64,000 nucleotides of DNA, from assembly GCA_028554795.2 (NCBI GenBank), contig JAPYKE020000516.1:1-64000 (forward strand), read 5' to 3'. Shown in pieces: positions 6,689 to 19,579 of this stretch. The notes below the pieces were generated by a model, which was not told where the DNA came from, did no database searches, and was given only the letters and a program-made list of their open reading frames with translations. This stretch comes from Sinohyriopsis cumingii (lineage: Eukaryota > Mollusca > Bivalvia > Unionida > Unionidae). Position 1 is the first letter of the stretch. Every line of letters begins with the position of its first letter. The position numbers and the translations under genes were made by a program.

Positions 6689-9600
6689 GAGTGTTGGTTA
6701 CCAATTATTAAGCTCATTGATTCAGTGGAATCAGATATCAGCTGATGCTTCAATACCGCACTCTCTCAAAGTACCAAATTGAAATATGTTACCATACATA
6801 GGCATATTCATGATGAAAATAACATTTTGGGATATTATCAGTGCACACAGCCAGAAATGTGCCTTACAGATTCACTATAGGTACAATTGTCAGCCTATAT
6901 GATGTACTGAATGTGAACTTTTGATCCCAAACATTCTAAAATGTATTGATATTTGTTCAGGTGGGATATGTAACCATGTTAAGATCACTTATACAAAGTT
7001 AAGTACAAATAATCTGTTTGAATATTTCTTATGTCATTTTTAAAGTGTCAGTTAACAAATATTATTAGTAATTAATAATGCATGATAAAGCAAGATGGAT
7101 CATTAGAATTCCCATAACATCATATTGGCCACAATGACACACTACACCAATCAATATCTTAACCAAACTGAACAATAAAATAGAATTCATTCTGTGTTCA
7201 ACTTAACATCATTTTGCTCTTTTCTTACATCCAAGGGTAAATATACCTGGGGAAAGCATATTTTATCCCTTGGACCTGTATTTCATTCACAGACAGTGTA
7301 AAATGATTAAGTAGAGAACTTGAGTAGGTTCTATTATAAAGTTTTCATCACAGTCCTCTAACTAAATACCTTATAACTATGTTTATAAACAATTACTAAA
7401 GGCTATACAAGCAGATATGTGTTACTCAGGAAGTGACCTCATCATAAACACATAAATTAACTGCTTGGAGCCGTAATAAATAGTCAGAATGGCCAATACA
7501 AAATATAATTTTGTCTTCATGTATTTAAAATGAAGGTCTCATTTTGACTTACAAAAATATTTTCTTTGACAAAATGTGACAAATATCCAACATTGGAGCT
7601 TGTATATGGTGTAGGAATATATACATACTGATAACATTTAAAATCATTCCAAAAAATATTATATATGTGCATTTTGGGAGGAAACTTTATTAAAATTTTT
7701 AAATAAAAATTAATGTTTTACTTTTAATTTCATTCTTATATTTTCAAAGTCAATATACCTAACATATTCAAATTTCATGTGTCTATCATTACTAATAAAG
7801 ATTTTATACCAATTTAACTTTACTCAAATACTGCACTGACAGGATATAGAACACAATTAATTTTATTATATGTTCTCTACATTTGTTTCTCAGTACTGAC
7901 CTTTCCACTGTGTGACAATCAATGCAAATCATATGTTAATCTAAAATACCTTCAAAGATGACTTCACGGTGAAGTTCTTGTCAAAGGTTGACCTGCTCTT
8001 TTTTGAGATACTGGACTGTCAACATAGCAGCATGTAAACAGAACACAGATTTCACTTCCGAATCATCACCAAGGCCTTATTACTCACTGAGCGCTGTCGC
8101 CAAAATACACACAGACAACAACACCCTGAGCTCATATTATCAAGAATAACTGGTTACCTTTAAATCCCTACCAAAAATGCATAAATAAAACTCTTCTATC
8201 TCCACCAAAATAAGAGAGGAACAAATATTCTAAAAATAGACTAGAAATACATTCGTGGGTACTGAACTGGAAGTATTAATTGTGATGTAATTCCTGACAG
8301 GCTCCATGTTTTAAGCCAATTTTAGTCAAACTTTTATATTTGCATGCTATACCTATTTCAACTTTATACATGAAGTCTTTTTGAAATTCCTTGCAAACAA
8401 AACATGTGACACCTGTCAGAAAGTATGTAGTGCTGGTGTTCCACAGGGTGCAAGGTCTAGTCCAAGTGCTCTTGAGAAGCCAAAACTAAATTTGCTATAT
8501 CTTCCTTAATTATAGAAATTTTTCAATGCAGTCAAAACCAAATTATAATACAAGACAAGCCCTGTCTGAAAATATGTTTGAAATTTAGCAATATTGATAA
8601 ATTAAATTTTAATCGCAATTTAAATAAACATTTAAATTTTAAAAAGTAAACTGTTATTGAAAACTTAAATGTTTATACAAGTTTTAAAACACAGATTGAC
8701 AAATTTTAGACAGAAAAGTTGACTAATGAATGGTATTTAAAACAAATGGTAGTCTGGGTTTGTACAACTGATAACATTTTTCCCAGGGATAGTAAAACAA
8801 CATAGCTCATAGTGATTTTGGCAGTAAACCGCTATATGCCTGTCCAGATATATTGGTGTACACACTAAAGAAACAATGCCAGGTACTATGTTCCACATTT
8901 ATTGTGTCAGGTACTTAGGCAGTTGTTTCCATAACTAATAGCACATTCAGATTTAAAGTTCTGATGGGACCACTACCATGTTTTATAGCAAAAATGCATT
9001 CCATTTCAATGTCGATAACTACAAAAGGTGACAATGGGATAGGAAAATAGCTTCTAGGGAGGCTCTACCTTACTAAAAAATGGTGCTGATCTCTCTCGTG
9101 AAGACCTAAGCCAAGTCTCTGAGGTGCTATATATCAGTGTGGTGATATAAACTAGTCTTGGCCACTTATGGCAGTACACTGCACATGCCCTTATAAAACC
9201 TTGCTATCACCGCCGGACTATTGGAGAGCTTCCAAGCTGTTCCAACTCTAACACACTGTTCCAGATACCAGGCTAAACCGGAAAAGATACAATATGTTTC
9301 ACTTAATTCTCGAAAACAGTAAGATCTAGGTAAATGAAGTTAAAATGTGTTAGATATGGTGATTTCAAGATAACATTAAGGTTGCAAGCATGGGGGAAAA
9401 TATTAAACTTGACAGAGTGACACTCAGAAATGTGAAGCAATGGCCATGCATTAAAGTGATAAATTCATCCTAAAAATATATCAGGTTTCTAGAAGCATAT
9501 TTAACCATTTACAGCTTAAATAACTAATCAAGTAGACTGTGTATCATAAAGTTTAAGGCAATGTTGAGGCAGTGAGGTTTGATCATTGGTGCAAACATTA

Positions 9601-9911
9601 GTACATACCAGTATACAGGAAAGTCAAGTGACAATGTACTAAATTAGAATATATTACTATAAGCAATCTTATTCATGAGGGAAATAACAATTTTGCATAT
9701 TGCAAGTGAATACAGCCAAATGTGGTCACACAGATCAACTATAGGTACCAATAAATCCTATATCATCAACTAAATGTGAAAATCTGATCCCCAAAACTTG
9801 TAAACAAGGATGGAAAATTGCATATGTGGGACATATACAATGTACTTGTTAAGATCAAATGGGCAAACATAATTCAAATGATCTGTTTGAACATTTATAG
9901 TGTATTTTTAA
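6689..9911 (+). repeat. Repeat unit 3, class A
   Basis: 3223 bp. It carries all class A marks and lacks the private changes of unit 1. By eye I see no difference from units 5 and 11 at the marker sites. It forms an A-B pair with unit 4. Confidence 0.97.
8625..8675. repeat. Inverted repeat, 16-bp arms with one mismatch (unit 3)
   Basis: Arm 8625-8640 pairs with arm 8660-8675 across a 19-nt loop. Class A copies 3, 5 and 11 have one mismatch, units 2, 6-9 and others have a second, and units 10 and 20 lose part of the right arm through a 7-bp deletion. Together with the 22-bp palindrome it makes this AT-rich stretch prone to cruciform or hairpin formation. Confidence 0.65.
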
Positions 9912-12900
9912 GAGTGTTGGTTACCAATTATTAAGCTCATTGATTCAGTGGAATCAGATATCAGCTGATGCTTCAATACCGCACTCTCTCAAAGTACCAA
10001 ATTGAAATATGTTACCATACATAGGCATATTCATGATGAAAATAACATTTTGGGATATTTTCAGTGCACACAGCCAGAAATGTGCCTTACAGATTCACTA
10101 TAGGTACAATTGTCAGCCTATATGATGTACTGAATGTGAACTTTTGATCCCAAACATTCTAAAATGTATTGATATTTGTTCAGGTGGGATATGTAACCAT
10201 GTTAAGATCACTTATACAAAGTTAAGTACAAATAATCTGTTTGAATATTTCTTATGTCACTTTTAAAGTGTCAGTTAACAAATATTATTAGTAATTAATA
10301 ATGCATGATAAAGCAAGATGGATCATTAGAATTCCCATAACATCATATTGGCCACAATGACACACTACACCAATCAATATCTTAACCAAACTGAACAATA
10401 AAATAGAATTCATTCTGTGTTCAACTTAACATCATTTTGCTCTTTTCTTACATCCAAGGGTAAATATACCTGGGGAAAGCATATTTTATCCCTTGGACCT
10501 GTATTTCATTCACAGACAGTGTAAAATGATTAAGTAGAGAACTTGAGTAGGTTCTATTATAAAGTTTTCATCACAGTCCTCTAACTAAATACCTTATAAC
10601 TATGTTTATAAACAATTACTAAAGGCTATACAAGCAGATATGTGTTACTCAGGAAGTGACCTCATCATAAACACAGAAATTAACTGCTTGGAGCCGTAAT
10701 AAATAGTCTGAATGGCCAATACAAAATATAATTTTATCTTCATGTATTTAAAATGAAGGTCTCATTTTGACTTACAAAAATATTTTCCCTGACAAAATGT
10801 GACAAATATCCAACATTGGAGCTATGGTGTAGGAATATATACATACTGATAACATTTAATATCATTCCAAAAAATGTTATATATGTGCATTTTGGGAGGA
10901 AACTTTATTAAAATTTTTAAATAAAAATTAATTTTTTACTTTTAATTTCATTCTTATATTTTCAAAGTCAATATACCTAACATATTCAAATTTCATGTGT
11001 CTATCATTACTAATAAAGATTTTATACCAATTTAACTTTACTCCAATACTGCACTGACAGGATATAGAACACAATTAATTTTACTATATGTTCTCTACAT
11101 TTGTTTCTCAGTACTGACCTTTCTACTGTGTGACAATCAATGCAAATCATATGTTAATCTAAAATACCTTCAAAGATGACTTCACGGTGAAGTTGTTGTC
11201 AAAGGTTGACCTGCTCTTTTTTGAGATACTGGACTGTCAACATAGCAGCATGTAAACAGAACACAGATTTCACTTCCGAATCATCACCAAGGCCTTATTA
11301 CTCACTGAGCGCTGTCGCCAAAATACACACAGACAACAACACCCTGAGCTCATATTATCAAGAATAAATGGTTACCTTTAAATCCCTACCAAAAATGCAT
11401 AAATAAAACTCTTCTATCTCCACCAAAATAAGAGAGGAACAAATATTCTAAAAATAGACTAGAAATACATTCGTGGGTACTGAACTGGAAGTATTAATTG
11501 TGATGTAATTCCTGACAGGCTCCATGTTTTAAGCCAATTTTAGTCAAACTTTTATATTTGCATGCTATACCTATTTCAACTTTATACATGAAGTCTTTTT
11601 GAAATTCCTTGCAAACAAAACATGTGACACTTGTCAGAAAGTATGTATTGCTGGTGTTCCACAGGGTGCAAGGTCTAGTCCAAGTGCTCTTGAGAAGCCA
11701 AAACTAAATTTGCTATATCTTCCTTAATTATAGAAATTTTTCAATGCAGTAAAAACCAAATTATAATACAAGACAAGCCCTGTCTGAAAATATGTTTGAA
11801 ATTTATCAATATTGATAAATTAAATTTTAATCGCAATTTAAATAAACATTTAAATTTTAAAGAGTAAATTGTTATTGAAAACTTAAATTTTTATACAAGT
11901 TTTAAAACACAGATTGACAAATTTTAGACAGAAAAATTGACTAATGAATGGTATTTAAAACAAATGGTAGTCTGGGTTTGTACAACTGATAACATTTTTC
12001 CCAGGGATAGTGAAACAACATAGCTCATAGTGATTTTGGCAGTAAACCGCTATATGCCTGTCCAGATACATATTGGTGTACACACTAAAGAAACAAAGCC
12101 AGGTACTATGTTCCACATTTATTGTGTCAGGTACTTAGGCAGTTGTTTCCATAACTAATAGCACATTCAGATTTAAAGTTCTGATGGGACCACTACCATG
12201 TTTTATAGCAAAAATGCATTCCATTTCAATGTCGATAACTACAAAAGGTGACAATGGGATAGGAAAATAGTTTCTAGGGAGGCTCTACCTTACTAAAAAA
12301 TGGTGCTGATCTCTCTCGTGAAGACCTAAGCCAAGTCTCTGAGGTGCTATATATCAGTGTGGTGATATAAACTAGTCTTGGCCACTTATGGCAGTACACT
12401 GCACATGCCCTTATAAAACCTTGCTATCACCGCCGGACTATTGGAGAGCTTCCAAGCTGTTCCAACTCTAACACACTGTTCCAGATACCAGGCTAAACCG
12501 GAAAAGATACAATATGTTTCACTTAATTCTCGAAAACAGTAAGATCTAGGTAAATGAAGTTAAAATGTGTTAGATATGGTGATTTCAAGATAACATTAAG
12601 GTTGCAAGCATGGGGGAAAATATTAAACTTGACAGAGTGACACTCAGAAATGTGAAGCAATGGCCATGCATTAAAGTGATAAATTCATCCTAAAAATATA
12701 TCAGGTTTCTAGAAGCATATTTAACCATTTACAGCTTAAATAACTAATCAGGTAGACTATGTATCATAAAGTTTAAGGCAATGTTGAGGCAGTGAGGTTT
12801 GATCATTGGTGCAAACATTAGTACATACCAGTATACAGGAAAGTCAAGTGACAATGTACTAAATTAGAATATATTACTATAAGCAATCTTATTCATGAGG

Positions 12901-13131
12901 GAAATAACAATTTTGCATATTGCAAGTGAATACAGCCAAATGTGGTCACACAGATCAACTATAGGTACCAATAAATCCTATATCATCAACTAAATGTGAA
13001 AATCTGATCCCCAAAACTTGTAAACAAGGATGGAAAATTGCATATGTGGGACATATACAATGTACTTGTTAAGATCAAATGGGCAAACATAATTCAAATG
13101 ATCTGTTTGAACATTTATAGTGTATTTTTAA
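9912..13131 (+). repeat. Repeat unit 4, class B
   Basis: 3220 bp. It has the same markers and length as unit 2, including the 5-bp loss near 10820 and TTCCCTGAC. Units 3+4 therefore repeat units 1+2 with the same combined length of 6443 bp. Confidence 0.97.
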
Positions 13132-16100
13132 GAGTGTTGGTTACCAATTATTAAGCTCATTGATTCAGTGGAATCAGATATCAGCTGATGCTTCAATACC
13201 GCACTCTCTCAAAGTACCAAATTGAAATATGTTACCATACATAGGCATATTCATGATGAAAATAACATTTTGGGATATTATCAGTGCACACAGCCAGAAA
13301 TGTGCCTTACAGATTCACTATAGGTACAATTGTCAGCCTATATGATGTACTGAATGTGAACTTTTGATCCCAAACATTCTAAAATGTATTGATATTTGTT
13401 CAGGTGGGATATGTAACCATGTTAAGATCACTTATACAAAGTTAAGTACAAATAATCTGTTTGAATATTTCTTATGTCATTTTTAAAGTGTCAGTTAACA
13501 AATATTATTAGTAATTAATAATGCATGATAAAGCAAGATGGATCATTAGAATTCCCATAACATCATATTGGCCACAATGACACACTACACCAATCAATAT
13601 CTTAACCAAACTGAACAATAAAATAGAATTCATTCTGTGTTCAACTTAACATCATTTTGCTCTTTTCTTACATCCAAGGGTAAATATACCTGGGGAAAGC
13701 ATATTTTATCCCTTGGACCTGTATTTCATTCACAGACAGTGTAAAATGATTAAGTAGAGAACTTGAGTAGGTTCTATTATAAAGTTTTCATCACAGTCCT
13801 CTAACTAAATACCTTATAACTATGTTTATAAACAATTACTAAAGGCTATACAAGCAGATATGTGTTACTCAGGAAGTGACCTCATCATAAACACATAAAT
13901 TAACTGCTTGGAGCCGTAATAAATAGTCAGAATGGCCAATACAAAATATAATTTTGTCTTCATGTATTTAAAATGAAGGTCTCATTTTGACTTACAAAAA
14001 TATTTTCTTTGACAAAATGTGACAAATATCCAACATTGGAGCTTGTATATGGTGTAGGAATATATACATACTGATAACATTTAAAATCATTCCAAAAAAT
14101 ATTATATATGTGCATTTTGGGAGGAAACTTTATTAAAATTTTTAAATAAAAATTAATGTTTTACTTTTAATTTCATTCTTATATTTTCAAAGTCAATATA
14201 CCTAACATATTCAAATTTCATGTGTCTATCATTACTAATAAAGATTTTATACCAATTTAACTTTACTCAAATACTGCACTGACAGGATATAGAACACAAT
14301 TAATTTTATTATATGTTCTCTACATTTGTTTCTCAGTACTGACCTTTCCACTGTGTGACAATCAATGCAAATCATATGTTAATCTAAAATACCTTCAAAG
14401 ATGACTTCACGGTGAAGTTCTTGTCAAAGGTTGACCTGCTCTTTTTTGAGATACTGGACTGTCAACATAGCAGCATGTAAACAGAACACAGATTTCACTT
14501 CCGAATCATCACCAAGGCCTTATTACTCACTGAGCGCTGTCGCCAAAATACACACAGACAACAACACCCTGAGCTCATATTATCAAGAATAACTGGTTAC
14601 CTTTAAATCCCTACCAAAAATGCATAAATAAAACTCTTCTATCTCCACCAAAATAAGAGAGGAACAAATATTCTAAAAATAGACTAGAAATACATTCGTG
14701 GGTACTGAACTGGAAGTATTAATTGTGATGTAATTCCTGACAGGCTCCATGTTTTAAGCCAATTTTAGTCAAACTTTTATATTTGCATGCTATACCTATT
14801 TCAACTTTATACATGAAGTCTTTTTGAAATTCCTTGCAAACAAAACATGTGACACCTGTCAGAAAGTATGTAGTGCTGGTGTTCCACAGGGTGCAAGGTC
14901 TAGTCCAAGTGCTCTTGAGAAGCCAAAACTAAATTTGCTATATCTTCCTTAATTATAGAAATTTTTCAATGCAGTCAAAACCAAATTATAATACAAGACA
15001 AGCCCTGTCTGAAAATATGTTTGAAATTTAGCAATATTGATAAATTAAATTTTAATCGCAATTTAAATAAACATTTAAATTTTAAAAAGTAAACTGTTAT
15101 TGAAAACTTAAATGTTTATACAAGTTTTAAAACACAGATTGACAAATTTTAGACAGAAAAGTTGACTAATGAATGGTATTTAAAACAAATGGTAGTCTGG
15201 GTTTGTACAACTGATAACATTTTTCCCAGGGATAGTAAAACAACATAGCTCATAGTGATTTTGGCAGTAAACCGCTATATGCCTGTCCAGATATATTGGT
15301 GTACACACTAAAGAAACAATGCCAGGTACTATGTTCCACATTTATTGTGTCAGGTACTTAGGCAGTTGTTTCCATAACTAATAGCACATTCAGATTTAAA
15401 GTTCTGATGGGACCACTACCATGTTTTATAGCAAAAATGCATTCCATTTCAATGTCGATAACTACAAAAGGTGACAATGGGATAGGAAAATAGCTTCTAG
15501 GGAGGCTCTACCTTACTAAAAAATGGTGCTGATCTCTCTCGTGAAGACCTAAGCCAAGTCTCTGAGGTGCTATATATCAGTGTGGTGATATAAACTAGTC
15601 TTGGCCACTTATGGCAGTACACTGCACATGCCCTTATAAAACCTTGCTATCACCGCCGGACTATTGGAGAGCTTCCAAGCTGTTCCAACTCTAACACACT
15701 GTTCCAGATACCAGGCTAAACCGGAAAAGATACAATATGTTTCACTTAATTCTCGAAAACAGTAAGATCTAGGTAAATGAAGTTAAAATGTGTTAGATAT
15801 GGTGATTTCAAGATAACATTAAGGTTGCAAGCATGGGGGAAAATATTAAACTTGACAGAGTGACACTCAGAAATGTGAAGCAATGGCCATGCATTAAAGT
15901 GATAAATTCATCCTAAAAATATATCAGGTTTCTAGAAGCATATTTAACCATTTACAGCTTAAATAACTAATCAAGTAGACTGTGTATCATAAAGTTTAAG
16001 GCAATGTTGAGGCAGTGAGGTTTGATCATTGGTGCAAACATTAGTACATACCAGTATACAGGAAAGTCAAGTGACAATGTACTAAATTAGAATATATTAC

Positions 16101-16354
16101 TATAAGCAATCTTATTCATGAGGGAAATAACAATTTTGCATATTGCAAGTGAATACAGCCAAATGTGGTCACACAGATCAACTATAGGTACCAATAAATC
16201 CTATATCATCAACTAAATGTGAAAATCTGATCCCCAAAACTTGTAAACAAGGATGGAAAATTGCATATGTGGGACATATACAATGTACTTGTTAAGATCA
16301 AATGGGCAAACATAATTCAAATGATCTGTTTGAACATTTATAGTGTATTTTTAA
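13132..16354 (+). repeat. Repeat unit 5, class A
   Basis: 3223 bp, class A at every marker examined. It is followed by a B' rather than a B copy. Confidence 0.97.
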
Positions 16355-19300
16355 GAGTGTTGGTTACCAATTATTAAGCTCATTGATTCAGTGGAATCAG
16401 ATATCAGCTGATGCTTCAATACCGCACTCTCTCAAAGTACCAAATTGAAATATGTTACCATACATAGGCATATTCATGATGAAAATAACATTTTGGGATA
16501 TTTTCAGTGCACACAGCCAGAAATGTGCCTTACAGATTCACTATAGGTACAATTGTCAGCCTATATGATGTACTGAATGTGAACTTTTGATCCCAAACAT
16601 TCTAAAATGTATTGATATTTGTTCAGGTGGGATATGTAACCATGTTAAGATCACTTATACAAAGTTAAGTACAAATAATCTGTTTGAATATTTCTTATGT
16701 CACTTTTAAAGTGTCAGTTAACAAATATTATTAGTAATTAATAATGCATGATAAAGCAAGATGGATCATTAGAATTCCCATAACATCATATTGGCCACAA
16801 TGACACACTACACCAATCAATATCTTAACCAAACTGAACAATAAAATAGAATTCATTCTGTGTTCAACTTAACATCATTTTGCTCTTTTCTTACATCCAA
16901 GGGTAAATATACCTGGGGAAAGCATATTTTATCCCTTGGACCTGTATTTCATTCACAGACAGTGTAAAATGATTAAGTAGAGAACTTGAGTAGGTTCTAT
17001 TATAAAGTTTTCATCACAGTCCTCTAACTAAATACCTTATAACTATGTTTATAAACAATTACTAAAGGCTATACAAGCAGATATGTGTTACTCAGGAAGT
17101 GACCTCATCATAAACACAGAAATTAACTGCTTGGAGCCGTAATAAATAGTCTGAATGGCCAATACAAAATATAATTTTATCTTCATGTATTTAAAATGAA
17201 GGTCTCATTTTGACTTACAAAAATATTTTCTTTGACAAAATGTGACAAATATCCAACATTGGAGCTTGTATATGGTGTAGGAATATATACATACTGATAA
17301 CATTTAATATCATTCCAAAAAATGTGATATATGTGCATTTTGGGAGGAAACTTTATTAAAATTTTTAAATAAAAATTAATTTTTTACTTTTAATTTCATT
17401 CTTATATTTTCAAAGTCAATATACCTAACATATTCAAATTTCATGTGTCTATCATTACTAATAAAGATTTTATACCAATTTAACTTTACTCCAATACTGC
17501 ACTGACAGGATATAGAACACAATTAATTTTACTATATGTTCTCTACATTTGTTTCTCAGTACTGACCTTTCCACTGTGTGACAATCAATGCAAATCATAT
17601 GTTAATCTAAAATACCTTCAAAGATGACTTCACAGTGAAGTTCTTGTCAAAGGTTGACCTGCTCTTTTTTGAGATACTGGACTGTCAACATAGCAGCATG
17701 TAAACAGAACACAGATTTCACTTCCGAATCATCACCAAGGCCTTATTACTCACTGAGCGCTGTCGCCAAAATACACACAGACAACAACACCCTGAGCTCA
17801 AATTATCAAGAATAAATGGTTACCTTTAAATCCCTACCAAAAATGCATAAATAAAACTCTTCTATCTCCACCAAAATAAGAGAGGAACAAATATTCTAAA
17901 AATAGACTAGAAATACATTCGTGGGTACTGAACTGGAAGTATTAATTGTGATGTAATTCCTGACAGGCTCCATGTTTTAAGCCAATTTTAGTCAAACTTT
18001 TATATTTGCATGCTATACCTATTTCAACTTTATACATGAAGTCTTTTTGAAATTCCTTGCAAACAAAACATGTGACACCTGTCAGAAAGTATGTATTGCT
18101 GGTGTTCCACAGGGTGCAAGGTCTAGTCCAAGTGCTCTTGAGAAGCCAAAACTAAATTTGCTATATCTTCCTTAATTATAGAAATTTTTCAATGCAGTAA
18201 AAACCAAATTATAATACAAGACAAGCCCTGTCTGAAAATATGTTTGAAATTTATCAATATTGATAAATTAAATTTTAATCGCAATTTAAATAAACATTTA
18301 AATTTTAAAGAGTAAATTGTTATTGAAAACTTAAATTTTTATACAAGTTTTAAAACACAGATTGACAAATTTTAGACAGAAAAATTGACTAATGAATGGT
18401 ATTTAAAACAAATGGTAGTCTGGGTTTGTACAACTGATAACATTTTTCCCATGGATAGTGAAACAACATAGCTCATAGTGATTTTGGCAGTAAACCGCTA
18501 TATGCCTGTCCAGATACATATTGGTGTACACACTAAAGAAACAAAGCCAGGTACTATGTTCCACATTTATTGTGTCAGGTACTTAGGCAGTTGTTTCCAT
18601 AACTAATAGCACATTCAGATTTAAAGTTCTGATGGGACCACTACCATGTTTTATAGCAAAAATGCATTCCATTTCAATGTCGATAACTACAAAAGGTGAC
18701 AATGGGATAGGAAAATAGTTTCTAGGGAGGCTCTACCTTACTAAAAAATGGTGCTGATCTCTCTCGTGAAGACCTAAGCCAAGTCTCTGAGGTGCTATAT
18801 ATCAGTGTGGTGATATAAACTAGTCTTGGCCACTTATGGCAGTACACTGCACATGCCCTTATAAAACCTTGCTATCACCGCCGGACTATTGGAGAGCTTC
18901 CAAGCTGTTCCAACTCTAACACACTGTTCCAGATACCAGGCTAAACCGGAAAAGATACAATATGTTTCACTTAATTCTCAAAAACAGTAAGATCTAGGTA
19001 AATGAAGTTAAAATGTGTTAGATATGGTGATTTCAAGATAACATTAAGGTTGCAAGCATGGGGGAAAATATTAAACTTGACAGAGTGACACTCAGAAATG
19101 TGAAGCAATGGCCATGCATTAAAGTGATAAATTCATCCTAAAAATATATCAGGTTTCTAGAAGCATATTTAACCATTTACAGCTTAAATAACTAATCAGG
19201 TAGACTATGTATCATAAAGTTTAAGGCAATGTTGAGGCAGTGAGGTTTGATCATTGGTGCAAACATTAGTACATACCAGTATACAGGAAAGTCAAGTGAC

Positions 19301-19579
19301 AATGTACTAAAGTAGAATATATTACTATAAGCAATCTTATTCATGAGGGAAATAACAATTTTGCATATTGCAAGTGAATACAGCCAAATGTGGTCACACA
19401 GATCAACTATAGGTACCAATAAATCCTATATCATCAACTAAATGTGAAAATCTGATCCCCAAAACTTGTAAACAAGGATGGAAAATTGCATATGTGGGAC
19501 ATATACAATGTACTTGTTAAGATCAAATGGGCAAACATAATTCAAATGATCTGTTTGAACATTTATAGTGTATTTTTAA
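16355..19579 (+). repeat. Repeat unit 6, class B'
   Basis: 3225 bp. B-like at the front (GATATTTTCAG, ATGTCACTTTT, CACAGAAATT) but without the 5-bp loss. B' marks are AATGTGATATATG near 17322, CACAGTGAAG near 17631, GCTCAAATTATC near 17797, CCCATGGATAG near 18448, TCTCAAAAAC near 18977 and CTAAAGTAG near 19307. Confidence 0.97.

Larger units (their letters stand above)
246..16354 (+). repeat. Higher-order repeat of A-B dimers (units 1-5)
   Basis: Units alternate A, B, A, B, A. The dimers 1+2 and 3+4 have the same length (6443 bp) and the same class marks, so the repeating entity here is a ~6.44-kb dimer rather than the single unit. Unit 5 begins a third dimer that is completed by a B' copy. 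Confidence 0.85.

Noticed and set aside
19192-19419. 75-codon minus-strand frame starting with ATG, also at 32089-32316, 38537-38764, 41762-41989 and 44987-45214
   Set aside because: It is open only in the five copies with CTAAAGTAG. All other complete copies have CTAAATTAG, which turns the Tyr codon TAC into the stop TAA. The sequence has no recognisable domain and lies inside the duplicated block I, so it is a chance frame spread by copying.
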